NCBI GenBank assembly: GCA_015063625.1
Contig: SVTT01000010.1
Location: 1 to 59,159, forward strand
DNA length: 59,159 nt
Direction of reading: 5' to 3'
Source: Oscillospiraceae bacterium
GTDB taxonomy: Bacteria > Bacillota > Clostridia > Oscillospirales > CAG-272
The notes beneath the pieces were generated by a model. It worked only from the letters and a program-made list of their open reading frames with translations, was not told where the DNA came from and searched no databases. A program made the position numbers and the translations under genes. Within the stretch, counting starts at the first letter, position 1. Each line of letters begins with the position of its first letter. This document shows positions 1 to 7,887 of this stretch, piece after piece.

Positions 1-8
1 CCATGAAA

Positions 9-124
<116 letters not shown>

Positions 125-130
125 ACACAA

Positions 131-170
131 AAGAAAAAAGGATGTACGCGAGTACATCCTTTTTTCTTTT
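131..170 (+). terminator. Rho-independent terminator of the rRNA operon
   Basis: An A-rich flank, a hairpin GGATGTAC-GCGA-GTACATCC and a T-tract follow the 5S gene directly. Confidence 0.92.
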
Positions 171-235
171 CCAAAAAGCATAAATCACCCCACAGCAGGG
201 CAAAATAGCACCAAATCCATTTTGTGGGAGGTTTT

Positions 236-910
236 ATGTTCAAGCACGAAAAAATGCTCTTCCATCCCGTGGGGGTCGAGCGTCCGAATCCGCAATATGC
301 GGCACTTCTTCAGGAGCAGCTCGGGGGCGGCAACGGTGAGTTGAAGGCGGCGATGCAGTATATGTCGCAGAGCTTTCGTATCAAGGACCCTGCCATTAAG
401 GATCTGTTCCTTGATATTGCGGCAGAGGAGCTCGGGCACATGGAGATGGTTGCACAGACCATCAATCTGCTCAACGGTCACGACGTGGATGCGACAAAGG
501 TCGGGGCGGGCGAGATCCAGACGCACGTGCAGCTGGGGCTCAATCCCGGGCTGATCAACGCATCGGGCTACTCCTGGACGGCAGATTACGTGACGGTCAC
601 AGGTGATCTTTGCGCCGATCTACTCAGCAATATCGCATCCGAGCAGCGTGCAAAGGTGGTTTACGAGTATCTGTACCGTCAGATCGAGGATCGTCGCGTG
701 AGAGAAACGATCGACTTCCTGCTGAACCGAGAGGAGGCGCACAACCAAATGTTCCGTGATGCCTTCAATAAGGTGCAAAACAGCGGCTCGAACCGCGATT
801 TCGGTACGACCAAGGCGGCGAGGATGTACTTTTCGCTGTCCGATCCCGGTCCCAACGCCTTTGCGGGCGGTGATGTCAGCGCTCCTGCATTTTCTGGCAG
901 CAAATCATAA
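236..910 (+). CDS. Manganese catalase family protein (CotJC-like)
   Basis: A 224-residue ferritin-like protein that should disproportionate hydrogen peroxide at a dimanganese centre. Ligand positions fit the non-haem Mn-catalases: Glu35 in NGEL, Glu65 and His68 in EELGH, Glu136 in EQRAK, and His169 in REEAH. The ATG at 236 is chosen because GGGAGG lies just upstream; a GTG at 224 in the same frame lies upstream of that site. Spore-coat CotJC proteins belong to this family and cannot be excluded, although the N-terminus looks like the catalase branch. It stands alone after the rRNA operon. Confidence 0.88.
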   Translation: MFKHEKMLFHPVGVERPNPQYAALLQEQLGGGNGELKAAMQYMSQSFRIKDPAIKDLFLDIAAEELGHMEMVAQTINLLNGHDVDATKVGAGEIQTHVQLGLNPGLINASGYSWTADYVTVTGDLCADLLSNIASEQRAKVVYEYLYRQIEDRRVRETIDFLLNREEAHNQMFRDAFNKVQNSGSNRDFGTTKAARMYFSLSDPGPNAFAGGDVSAPAFSGSKS

Positions 911-963
911 CCGATCGGGTCACCGATGTGCTGGTGCGGCGCGGCGGTGCCCCTTTCTTTTGC

Positions 964-992
964 TTGCTTTTCCTTGCGATCTGTGATATACT
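964..992 (+). promoter_or_regulatory. Sigma-A promoter for alkyltransferase/ZIP pair
   Basis: TTGCTT, a 17-bp spacer and TATACT, about 40 bp before the TTG start at 1034. Confidence 0.6.
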
Positions 993-1033
993 GATGTCGG
1001 AGTCAGCCGAGCATAGCGTGGAGGTGATCCTTT

Positions 1034-1354
1034 TTGTCGGTGTTTGAAAAAATTTATGCCGTTGTCCTCAAAATTCCCAAAGGAAGTGTGGCGACCTACG
1101 GTCAGGTAGCGGCGCTGGCAGGCAATCCGCGCTGGGCACGGGTCGTGGGCTATGCGCTTCACCAAAACCCTGCCCCGGGCATCATACCGTGCCACCGTGT
1201 CGTGAATCGCGATGGCAAAACGGCGAAGACCTTTGCCTTTGGCGGTGAGGCGGTTCAGCGCAGGATGCTGGAGGAGGAGGGCGTTGAATTTGATGGGGAT
1301 GGCAGGATCGACCTTGAACGGTACGGCTGGCGATCGGGAGGAGGAGTAACATGA
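1034..1354 (+). CDS. MGMT/ATL-type DNA alkylation repair protein
   Basis: A 106-residue protein consisting only of the DNA-binding/active-site domain of O6-methylguanine-DNA methyltransferases. The IPCHRV motif at residues 51-56 retains the acceptor Cys53, so it could be a true alkyl acceptor rather than an alkyltransferase-like protein in which Cys is replaced. It lacks the N-terminal domain of Ogt/Ada and matches the short YbaZ/Atl architecture. The start is TTG, with GAGGTGAT about 6 nt upstream. It overlaps the ZIP transporter start by ATGA, so translation is probably coupled. Confidence 0.85.
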   Translation: MSVFEKIYAVVLKIPKGSVATYGQVAALAGNPRWARVVGYALHQNPAPGIIPCHRVVNRDGKTAKTFAFGGEAVQRRMLEEEGVEFDGDGRIDLERYGWRSGGGVT

Positions 1355-2103
1355 CACTGGTATTGTTGACAGCAGTGGGTGTCGGAGGGGCAACGGTGAT
1401 CGGTGCTCTGATCGGCTTTATTTTCAGAGATCTATCGCATAAATTTTCGGATATCGTGCTTTCCTTTGCCGCGGGCGTGATGCTGGCGGCAGCGGTGCTC
1501 GGGCTGATCGTTCCCTCGCTCGAATACGGCGGAACATACGGATTACTCATCACGGTGGGGGGGATATTTGCGGGTGCGGTCTGCTTGAATCTGATCGATA
1601 AGCTGGTACCTCATCTGCACAAGCTGGCGGGAAAGGATATTGAGGAGCACCGAAGGACCAATCTCGGGAAGGTGCTGTTGTTTGTGGGCGCTATCGCCAT
1701 TCACAATCTGCCCGAAGGCATTGCGGCGGGCGTTGGCTTTGGCGCAGGTGACGTGTCGCAGGCGCTGGTCATTGCGGGAGGTATCGCACTGCAAAATATC
1801 CCCGAGGGCATGGTCATCATCGGCCCGATGCTCGCGGCGGGCGTTCCTCCGCGGCGAACCTTTTTGCTTGCCATGGGAACGGGGCTGGTCGAGGTGGTGG
1901 GCACGCTGATCGGCTATTTCGCAGTCAGCATTGCCTCTGCCATTCTGCCCTTTGCACTCGCCTTTGCGGGAGGGACCATGCTTTACGTGATCAGCGATGA
2001 GATGATTCCCGAAACGCATGCGCACGGGGAACAGCGGGGCGCGACCTACGCATTGCTGGTCGGCTTTTGCCTGATGCTGGTGACCGACGTGCTGCTGGGA
2101 TGA
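1351..2103 (+). CDS. ZIP family divalent metal transporter
   Basis: A 250-residue, roughly eight-segment membrane protein. The two metal-binding helices show the ZIP signatures HNLPEG (118-123) and QNIPEG (148-153). A His/Glu-rich loop (HLHKLAGKDIEEHRR) separates the first three segments from the signature helices, as in ZupT/GufA-type members. It should import zinc, iron or manganese across the cytoplasmic membrane. It is translationally coupled to the upstream alkyltransferase-like gene; a functional link between them is not obvious. Confidence 0.92.
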   Translation: MTLVLLTAVGVGGATVIGALIGFIFRDLSHKFSDIVLSFAAGVMLAAAVLGLIVPSLEYGGTYGLLITVGGIFAGAVCLNLIDKLVPHLHKLAGKDIEEHRRTNLGKVLLFVGAIAIHNLPEGIAAGVGFGAGDVSQALVIAGGIALQNIPEGMVIIGPMLAAGVPPRRTFLLAMGTGLVEVVGTLIGYFAVSIASAILPFALAFAGGTMLYVISDEMIPETHAHGEQRGATYALLVGFCLMLVTDVLLG

Positions 2104-2199
2104 CATTTGATCGGAGCAGGCGCCGCCTGCGATGGGGCGCCGCCTGCTAAAGCTTCCTGCTGCCGCTTGTCGGGAATCGGGATTTTTTACACGGGTATC

Positions 2200-2228
2200 T
2201 TGATTTTTACATATGTTTGTGTTATAAT
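2200..2228 (+). promoter_or_regulatory. Sigma-A promoter of the cobalamin-uptake transcript
   Basis: TTGATT, 17-bp spacer, TATAAT, directly upstream of the riboswitch leader. Confidence 0.85.
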
Positions 2229-2239
2229 GTCGGTACAAA

Positions 2240-2415
2240 GGAATCAACACAGCTCATCGGGGCGCTGCCCCGTAGTCGGGCGCACCGCGTGACGGTGCCG
2301 CTCGGGGATAAGGAAATTGCAGTGAGAATCTGCAGCAACAGCCATTACCGTATCTCCTCCGTCGGAGGTCAAGTCGGAATGCTTATCGTTCTGTGCACGT
2401 GGAAGGCTCTTGGGC
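2240..2415 (+). promoter_or_regulatory. Cobalamin riboswitch (predicted)
   Basis: The leader carries the conserved cobalamin-aptamer core: GGAAATTGCAGTGAGAATCT followed by GCAGCAACAGCCATTACCGT, corresponding to the GGAA..GGUGnRAnUCC..AC.GCC..ACUGUA consensus. After a GC hairpin (CTCCTCCGTCGGAG) comes AAGTCGGAATGC, the counterpart of AAGUCAGGAUACC. Several positions depart from consensus (GCCATTACCGTA in place of GCCACTGTA), so it may be a variant class. A terminator follows, then a DUF4430 lipoprotein and an ECF S-component, both fitting vitamin B12 control. Outer boundaries are approximate. Confidence 0.78.
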
Positions 2416-2466
2416 AAATGGGGAGTGCGGATCGCGATCGGGTAGGAACCCCCTTTTTTCGCACGC

Positions 2467-2493
2467 AAAGCACCCCATGAGGGGTGCTTTTAC
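2467..2493 (+). terminator. Intrinsic terminator, riboswitch expression platform
   Basis: AAAGCACCCC-ATGA-GGGGTGCTTTT lies between the aptamer and the lipoprotein start. It would terminate the leader when ligand is bound. Confidence 0.8.
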
Positions 2494-2536
2494 TTTATTC
2501 TTTTGGCACAAAAAACAGAAAGGATATTTTTACAAC

Positions 2537-2968
2537 ATGAAAAAGATCATCAACCTCTCATTTCTGCTTTTGCTTTCGATGCTTGTGGTATGCTCCCTTG
2601 TCTCCTGCAATACCGCAGACCGTATCGGGCTTTGGGAGAATGCCACCTACCAGGAGGATATGGAATTCGGTGAGGGAGAAAAGACCGTTACGGTCGAGGT
2701 GAGGGCAGAGGAGCGATCGGTCACCTTTACCGTTCATACCGATAAGGCGACGCTTGGCGAGGCGCTGCTCGAGCATGGACTGATCGCGGGTGAGCAGGGA
2801 GCGTACGGTCTGTACATCAAGGTCGTCAACGGCATAACCGCCGATTACGATGTCGATGCAAGCTATTGGGGCTTTTATCGGGATGGCGAATATATGCTCA
2901 GCGGTGTCGATGCGACCGAGATCTCGGGTGGGGAGCATTACGAGCTTGTCTATGAAAAGCAATTCTGA
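2537..2968 (+). CDS. DUF4430-type lipoprotein, probable cobalamin-binding accessory
   Basis: A 143-residue secreted lipoprotein: hydrophobic signal peptide with lipobox LVSC (Cys near residue 24), then one small beta-rich domain resembling DUF4430, which is related to the C-terminal domain of transcobalamin/intrinsic factor (VEVRAEERSVTFTVHTDKAT, later SYWGFYRDGEYMLSGVD). Such domains bind cobalamin. It sits under a cobalamin riboswitch and overlaps the downstream S-component gene by 17 nt, so it probably captures B12 outside the membrane for the ECF transporter. The start is the ATG that begins the signal peptide. Confidence 0.82.
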   Translation: MKKIINLSFLLLLSMLVVCSLVSCNTADRIGLWENATYQEDMEFGEGEKTVTVEVRAEERSVTFTVHTDKATLGEALLEHGLIAGEQGAYGLYIKVVNGITADYDVDASYWGFYRDGEYMLSGVDATEISGGEHYELVYEKQF

Positions 2969-3503
2969 CAGACAAGAGCTGCGCCGACGGTCGGCGCGTG
3001 TACGCGAAATGTGCGTGTTTGCGATGCTCGGCGCAATGATGTTCTGCTCCAAGCTGGTGATGGATGTCCTGCCAAACATCCATCTGATCGGCATGCTGCT
3101 GATGTCGTATACCGTTGCCTTTCGCACCAAGGCGCTGATCCCCCTTTACATATTTGTGCTGCTATGCGGCGTATATATGGGCTTTTCTGCCTGGTGGGTG
3201 CCCTACTTATACGTTTGGACCGTGCTCTGGGGGCTGACAATGCTCCTGCCGCGCCGTCTGCCTCGTTTTGCTGCGTATGTGTGCTATCCCGTGCTTTGTG
3301 CCCTGCATGGGCTTGCCTTTGGCACGCTCTATGCGCCGATGCAGGCGCTTTTGTTCGGACTCGATTTTCGCGCGATGCTGGCATGGATCGTGGCGGGATT
3401 CCCCTTTGATGTCGTACACGGTGTCAGCAATTTGATCGTCGGCGTGCTGGTGCTGCCCTTTTCCGAGCTGTTGATACGCCTGATGCGTCAACGCAACCTT
3501 TGA
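2952..3503 (+). CDS. ECF transporter S component, probable cobalamin (CbrT-like)
   Basis: A 183-residue integral membrane protein with a basic N-terminus (RQELRRRSARVRE) and about six hydrophobic segments, as in energy-coupling-factor substrate-binding subunits. The family does not reveal its vitamin by sequence alone. The riboswitch and the overlapping DUF4430 lipoprotein point to cobalamin, as for CbrT. The general T and A components (EcfT, EcfA) are not in this window and would be supplied in trans. The ATG at 2952 lies inside the upstream gene, implying coupled translation. Confidence 0.82.
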   Translation: MKSNSDRQELRRRSARVREMCVFAMLGAMMFCSKLVMDVLPNIHLIGMLLMSYTVAFRTKALIPLYIFVLLCGVYMGFSAWWVPYLYVWTVLWGLTMLLPRRLPRFAAYVCYPVLCALHGLAFGTLYAPMQALLFGLDFRAMLAWIVAGFPFDVVHGVSNLIVGVLVLPFSELLIRLMRQRNL

Positions 3504-3514
3504 ATGATTCTTGC

Positions 3515-3543
3515 TTGACAACCCATGAAAAAGGATATATAAT
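3515..3543 (+). promoter_or_regulatory. Consensus sigma-A promoter
   Basis: A perfect TTGACA, 17-bp spacer and TATAAT. The first in-frame ATG (3544) touches the -10 box, so translation must start further down. Confidence 0.88.
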
Positions 3544-3573
3544 ATGAGTAAATACCTGATGGGAGGCAATATG

Positions 3574-4221
3574 ATGGCAGCAGATATCATCAAATTCAAC
3601 CTAACCTCAAGCGATCTCGTTGTCGAGGCAGCAGGAGAGGAATTTGCCAAGGGCACGCAGATCGACATTCCCGAGGGCTACCGTTGCGTGGTCATGCAGG
3701 GCAACCGTGTTGTGGGCGATTTTGCCAATGAACTGTCCCACACAAGCAGGAAAAAGCTCTGTGCCAAGGTTTTCAAAAATCTGAAGGCACCCCTGTTCGG
3801 AAAGATCAAGGCAAGAGTTTTGCTCGTGAAGAGCACTATCTCGGACAACTACCAGGCAGATAACGAGAGCTTTGACGTGGGCGGAAAAAAGGTCAGCGTT
3901 GTATGCGATTTTTATTATGTTTGCGGCTTTCGCGATCCCCGGAAGTTTATGGATTTCGTAGAGTCCTGCCATTTTAAGAAAAACGAGGAGGGTGTTCTGC
4001 TCAACAAGGCGAGCTTTACGGGCTTCGTGCTGCAGATGTGCCTGATCCATCTGGCAAAGCAGGGGTTCGCACCCTTTGAGCCGCAGCGCCTCGGCAGAAG
4101 CGCGGCGCAGGGCGAGTTTGAGGCGGCGTTTGCGCGCTATATCAAGGATGACCTGTTTGGACCCATCGGCTTTTTGGGCGTTGACGGAGGTGTGGATGCC
4201 CTGCGCTTCCAATATCTGTGA
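3574..4221 (+). CDS. Uncharacterised cytosolic protein, possibly SPFH-like
   Basis: A 215-residue soluble protein with its own consensus promoter. The ATG at 3574 (or 3571) is chosen because GGGAGG lies at 3561-3566 and transcription begins after the -10 at 3543. There is no signal peptide or membrane segment. Residues 1-60 (FAKGTQIDIPEGYRCVVMQG) resemble the opening beta strands of SPFH/YdjL-like proteins, but the likeness is weak. The rest is an alpha/beta domain with a segment rich in basic residues. I do not recognise a family with confidence. It is monocistronic, with a terminator behind it. Confidence 0.7.
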   Translation: MAADIIKFNLTSSDLVVEAAGEEFAKGTQIDIPEGYRCVVMQGNRVVGDFANELSHTSRKKLCAKVFKNLKAPLFGKIKARVLLVKSTISDNYQADNESFDVGGKKVSVVCDFYYVCGFRDPRKFMDFVESCHFKKNEEGVLLNKASFTGFVLQMCLIHLAKQGFAPFEPQRLGRSAAQGEFEAAFARYIKDDLFGPIGFLGVDGGVDALRFQYL

Positions 4222-4275
4222 TAAAATGCCTGCCAAGCGGGGCACCTACCGTAAAGCAGTTTTATATCAAAACAC

Positions 4276-4304
4276 AAAAGGGACGAGATTTTCTCGTCCC
4301 TTTT
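4276..4304 (+). terminator. Intrinsic terminator
   Basis: AAAAGGGACGAGA-TTT-TCTCGTCCCTTTT after the SPFH-like gene; usable on either strand. Confidence 0.85.
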
Positions 4305-4335
4305 GCACACGACCTTGCCCGCAAGGGCAAACTTA

Positions 4336-4369
4336 GTTAGCGTGATTTGTCCATTAAGGACATCACGCT
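4336..4369. repeat. Isolated inverted repeat
   Basis: TAGCGTGATTTGTCC and GGACATCACGCTA face each other across a 4-base loop (ATTA). No T-tract follows on either strand, so it is not a standard terminator. It sits just past the truncated 3' end of the MocR-like gene. Confidence 0.6.
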
Positions 4370-4418
4370 ATTCTTCGTCCTCCTTTTGGTTTGGTGCCCT
4401 CTGTCACGGTCAAGGGAT

Positions 4419-5519
4419 TCACCGTTTTTGCTTTTTCTCTTCTGCGGCACGGCGTCCCGCACGGCGCACACGGTTGATGTGGCGCTCAAAATCGCCACTG
4501 TCAAGCAGCTCTGCGAGAACGTATTGCTCAAAGGTCGGGACGGTGCAGGAATAAAAGCCGACGCGCTCCCGAAAGCAAGGGAGCAGTACCGAGGGAAGGA
4601 TCATATAGCCCATGCGCATGGCGGGGGCGACGGTCCTTGAAAAGGTGTTGATATAGATCACGCGCTCGGCATCGAGTGAAAACAGCGTGTCCTCGGTTTT
4701 TGCCGATACCGTGAATTCCGAGTCGAAATCGTCCTCCACAAGATAGCCGTTTCTGCGCTCGGCAAAGGCAAGATATTCCTGTCGCTTGGAGGCGCTTGCC
4801 GTGATCCCGCTCGGAAAGCTTCGGTATGGGGTAATATGGAGCACCGTGGCGGCAGATGCGGCAAGCGCACCTGCGGTAATGCCGTCGCTTCCCATCGCGA
4901 GAGGCTCGCAGCGTGCACCAGAGGCGCGATAAACGGCGGGGATCTTCTCGTAGCAGGGGTCCTCTACGCCAAAGATGCGGTCCTTTCCGAGCAGACCGAC
5001 CACCAGACCGTAAAGGTATTCCGCTCCCGAGCCGATCACGATCTGCTCGGGACTTGCCTTGATACCGCGACTGCGCGAAAGATAGGCGCAGATGGCAGAG
5101 CGCAGGGCAAGGACTCCGTTGTTGGGGGATTTGACAAGGATCTCCTTCTCGTATTCGGTCAGTACGCGGCGCATGGTGCGTGCCAGCACCGAGAAGGGGA
5201 AGCTGTCGGGAATATCATGGGCTACGGGGTGAGATTTTGGCACCGCATGGGGAACGGGAGGGGCGGCAAAGCCATCGTCTGCGCGGAAAATGGCGAAATA
5301 ACCGCTTCGCTCTCTCGCGGCGAGATAGCCCTCGTCAAGCAGGATGGAGAGTGCGTGCTCTACCGTGACCACGCTGACACCGTGTCGGGCGGCGATCACG
5401 CGCTTGGAGGGCAGCTTGGTACCGTAGGCATAGTCACCCTCCATGATGGCGCGGCGCAGCTCTTCATACAGCGTGAGATATGCGGGTCTGCGCCGTTTTG
5501 CAGTGGGGACCTTGCTCAT
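4419..5519 (-). CDS. Degenerate MocR/GntR-type regulator with truncated aminotransferase domain
   Basis: A 366-residue protein: an N-terminal GntR winged helix (residues 12-76, including GTKLPSKRVIAARHGVSVVT), a linker, then a fold-type I aminotransferase domain with PNNGVLALR, EDPCYE and EDDFDSEF motifs. Two things are odd. The Schiff-base lysine expected in GTFSK is Arg295 (NTFSR), and the usual PSHQ motif reads PYRS. The protein also stops roughly 90-100 residues before the normal MocR C-terminus, ending in a Lys/Arg-rich tail. It overlaps the upstream PHP gene by ATGA. It could be a PLP-independent regulator or a decaying gene. Confidence 0.8.
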   Translation of the reverse strand: MSKVPTAKRRRPAYLTLYEELRRAIMEGDYAYGTKLPSKRVIAARHGVSVVTVEHALSILLDEGYLAARERSGYFAIFRADDGFAAPPVPHAVPKSHPVAHDIPDSFPFSVLARTMRRVLTEYEKEILVKSPNNGVLALRSAICAYLSRSRGIKASPEQIVIGSGAEYLYGLVVGLLGKDRIFGVEDPCYEKIPAVYRASGARCEPLAMGSDGITAGALAASAATVLHITPYRSFPSGITASASKRQEYLAFAERRNGYLVEDDFDSEFTVSAKTEDTLFSLDAERVIYINTFSRTVAPAMRMGYMILPSVLLPCFRERVGFYSCTVPTFEQYVLAELLDSGDFERHINRVRRAGRRAAEEKKQKR

Positions 5520-6862
5520 CTGAGGAAGTACTTGTCTTCAAAATAGGCGTGATATGCCACGGTCTGCAGCAGCTGCTCGCGTGCACCGGGCGTACCCGCG
5601 TTGTATTCGTGCATCAGCCTGCCCTCGGTGGCATAAAGCTCCTCGCGCAAGGGGAAGTATTCGCGCAGAAGGAAGTTGGTGTAGCATTTGATACGGTAGG
5701 AGCCGCCGCAGATGCGCGGGAACTGCCCCGCGTATTTGAGAACGGCAGTGGAGTAAAGCTCCTTGACGGCATCGGTGATCGCATCGCGGGTGTTGTCCTT
5801 GGCAAAGACCAGCGTGCTTTCCTCGGTGAAATAGGAGAGGCGCTCGGCGGGATAAGGATAGGGGAGGACGGAATGCTGGTCACTCGAGCCCACCACGGGG
5901 ATCTTGACACCCTCTGCGGTCAGCTTTTCGTAATAGGCGATCTGCGAATCGTTCTCGTACCAGTGCAAGCCGCCGATCAGCTCAAGCGCATCAAACACGC
6001 CCTTTTCGAACAGATACCGCGTGGTTACGTCAGGGACGTTGTGTGCCTGCCAGTACCAGTGAGGGTGGGCAAGTATGGAAAGACCGCCGCCCTCGCGGAT
6101 GATGCGGGAAACGATCATCGCGCTCGCCACCTCGTTGGGGTCAACTCCCTCGGGCAGATCGGTCAGGGTTGCCTTGATCGCCTCGATCTCGGTGTCCCAT
6201 TCGGGGGTGGGTGAGGTATCTACCCAGGTCTCTAACGTGCTCTCGCGCAGAGCGAACAGGTTGGCGCTGCGGTCGGAGGCAAAGTTGACCACGTGCATAT
6301 GGATGCCGTGGGGGTGGACCTCCTCACCGGGATAGATCTTGAAGGGCAGATCAAGATCCTTAAACGCTTCGACGGCAAGGAGAGAGGGCTGTCGGCGGCG
6401 GTGGTCTGTCACGGTGACAAAGTCAAAGCCGTTCTTTCGGTACTCGGCGGCGACAAAGGCGGGACCCTCCTTGCCGTCGGAGTAATAGGTATGCCCGTGA
6501 AAGTCGCCGATCAGGGGCTTGCGGCAAAGGAGATCCTCCTCCAGTGCGTATACTGACAGCACGGCGCGAGGACGCTTTTTTCCGTCGTAATCAATGTAGA
6601 TCTGGTATTCCTCCTCGCGAGGAAGCGTAACGGTAAAGGTAAAGCCGTGCTGAGGGGCTGCAAGGGGGGTGATCGGTACGTCGGCATAGAGTGCGGGGGA
6701 GGAGCCGCCACCACCGTTGAGGTCACGCACCTTGACGCGGAAGGGGAAATCCTGCATCAGGTGGGGATCCATCGAGCGAACGGTGAAGGTGACCTCGCGG
6801 CCGACAGGCACGATCTTCGGGTAAATGTCATAAAAGGCAAGCGTATTTCGTCTTTCGAGCAT
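5516..6862 (-). CDS. PHP-domain metallohydrolase (CehA/McbA-like)
   Basis: A 448-residue protein. The N-terminal ~130 residues form a beta-rich accessory domain. The PHP domain follows with metal-binding motifs GDFHGHTYYSDG, TVTDHRR, EEVHPHGIHMH, LAHPHWYW and GSSDQHS. CehA/McbA-family members hydrolyse carbamate or phosphoester bonds; the substrate here is unknown. There is no signal peptide, so it should be cytosolic. The start is the ATG at 6862 preceded by AAAGGAG; an upstream in-frame ATG lacks such a site. It is the first gene of an operon with the MocR-like gene. Confidence 0.88.
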   Translation of the reverse strand: MLERRNTLAFYDIYPKIVPVGREVTFTVRSMDPHLMQDFPFRVKVRDLNGGGGSSPALYADVPITPLAAPQHGFTFTVTLPREEEYQIYIDYDGKKRPRAVLSVYALEEDLLCRKPLIGDFHGHTYYSDGKEGPAFVAAEYRKNGFDFVTVTDHRRRQPSLLAVEAFKDLDLPFKIYPGEEVHPHGIHMHVVNFASDRSANLFALRESTLETWVDTSPTPEWDTEIEAIKATLTDLPEGVDPNEVASAMIVSRIIREGGGLSILAHPHWYWQAHNVPDVTTRYLFEKGVFDALELIGGLHWYENDSQIAYYEKLTAEGVKIPVVGSSDQHSVLPYPYPAERLSYFTEESTLVFAKDNTRDAITDAVKELYSTAVLKYAGQFPRICGGSYRIKCYTNFLLREYFPLREELYATEGRLMHEYNAGTPGAREQLLQTVAYHAYFEDKYFLR

Positions 6863-6935
6863 GGTCAATACTCCTTTCATCAATGAGCACTTCGATTTTT
6901 TTGGTTGCGGCACTGCCGCTGAATGGAAAAGAGCG

Positions 6936-6975
6936 ATCCCCGCTTCATTTTACAATAAAGCGGGGATGTTTGCAA
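6936..6975 (-). promoter_or_regulatory. Overlapping terminator hairpin and promoter
   Basis: On the minus strand TTGCAA (6975-6970), 17-bp spacer and TAAAAT (6952-6947) form the promoter of the PHP/MocR operon. The same bases form an inverted repeat (ATCCCCGCTT..AAGCGGGGAT) directly after the SDR stop, so the hairpin that may end SDR transcription carries the next promoter's -10 in its loop. It could also serve as an operator. Confidence 0.7.
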
Positions 6976-6977
6976 GC

Positions 6978-7883
6978 CTATTCGGGATTTTTTTGTGATT
7001 TTTGATCAAAGAGCGTCAAGGAACCTCGCCTCACGTTGCGGCAGAAGCGTGTGCGGTGGGGAAAGCCGCTGATGCCAAAGAGCCCGCGGGGGCCGATGCA
7101 GTCGCCGTTTTCACCGCAGCACGCAGCGAGCAGCGCGGTGAGAGCCGCTTTTTCCGGCGAGTGAGTAAAGAGATAGAGAAAGGCGTGACCCATGCGCGAA
7201 AACAAGGGCTTGTGGGTAGTCTTTTCGGGCGAGAGGAGCGAGGTGGCGGTAATGCCGGGGTGAACTGCGATGAAGGCGGGCTCACCCTCGGCTCTGCTGC
7301 TTGCGCGTCGCAGGGTATAAGCCGAAAGCAGCAGCTTGCTGCGCGAATAGGCGGCGTAGCCCTCGGTCTTGTCGGGGGCAAATACGTTTTCTCCCCTGAT
7401 CCTTCCAAAGCGGTCAACCAGGCTTGTGGTGAAGATCATTTTGCTCTCGCTGCCCATAAGGGAAAGCACTGCCTCGGCAAGCCTCGTGGTGCCGAAAAAG
7501 TTGACCCCCACCGTCGTGGGCAGTCCCTCTGCCGTTCGCGGTACGTTGGGGTAGTACACACCTGCGCAGTGCAGAAAAATGTCGATCTTTCGACCCCGTT
7601 CGGCAAGATCCTTTGAAAACGCCTCGATCGAGGCGAGCGAGGAAAGGTCCAGCATGGCGGTGTTGACGGCGGCGCTCGGGAAGCGCTCCTTCAGCTGCTC
7701 GCACGCCTTTTGCGCGCGCGTGGGATTACGGCAGGCAAGGATGACCTCGGCACCGAGGTCAAGCAGTCCTGCGGCGGCAGCAAAGCCGATGCCGCTGTTT
7801 GCCCCCGTGACAACGGCAAGCTTGCCCGAGAGGGGGGTGAGGTGGCGCTTGCGCCAACGTGTGTGACGGAGAGCGTTGCTCAT
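6978..7883 (-). CDS. Short-chain dehydrogenase/reductase (retinol-dehydrogenase-like)
   Basis: A 301-residue SDR enzyme with nucleotide-binding TGANSGIG (26-33), LHCAG, catalytic Ser154 and the YxxxK pair Tyr179/Lys183. The ACRN segment after beta2 (residues 50-53) is typical of NADP-dependent retinol-dehydrogenase/WWOX-like bacterial members. The substrate is unknown. It starts 5 bp after the upstream GT-C gene stop, and its GGAGG lies inside that gene's 3' end, so the two are co-transcribed. A Lys/Arg-rich C-terminal extension is unremarkable. Confidence 0.88.
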   Translation of the reverse strand: MSNALRHTRWRKRHLTPLSGKLAVVTGANSGIGFAAAAGLLDLGAEVILACRNPTRAQKACEQLKERFPSAAVNTAMLDLSSLASIEAFSKDLAERGRKIDIFLHCAGVYYPNVPRTAEGLPTTVGVNFFGTTRLAEAVLSLMGSESKMIFTTSLVDRFGRIRGENVFAPDKTEGYAAYSRSKLLLSAYTLRRASSRAEGEPAFIAVHPGITATSLLSPEKTTHKPLFSRMGHAFLYLFTHSPEKAALTALLAACCGENGDCIGPRGLFGISGFPHRTRFCRNVRRGSLTLFDQKSQKNPE

Positions 7884-7887
7884 CGCA

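Noticed and set aside
236-910. Calling the first gene spore coat CotJC
   Set aside because: Family overlap exists, but the N-terminus and complete metal ligand set fit Mn-catalase, and cotJA/cotJB are not adjacent.
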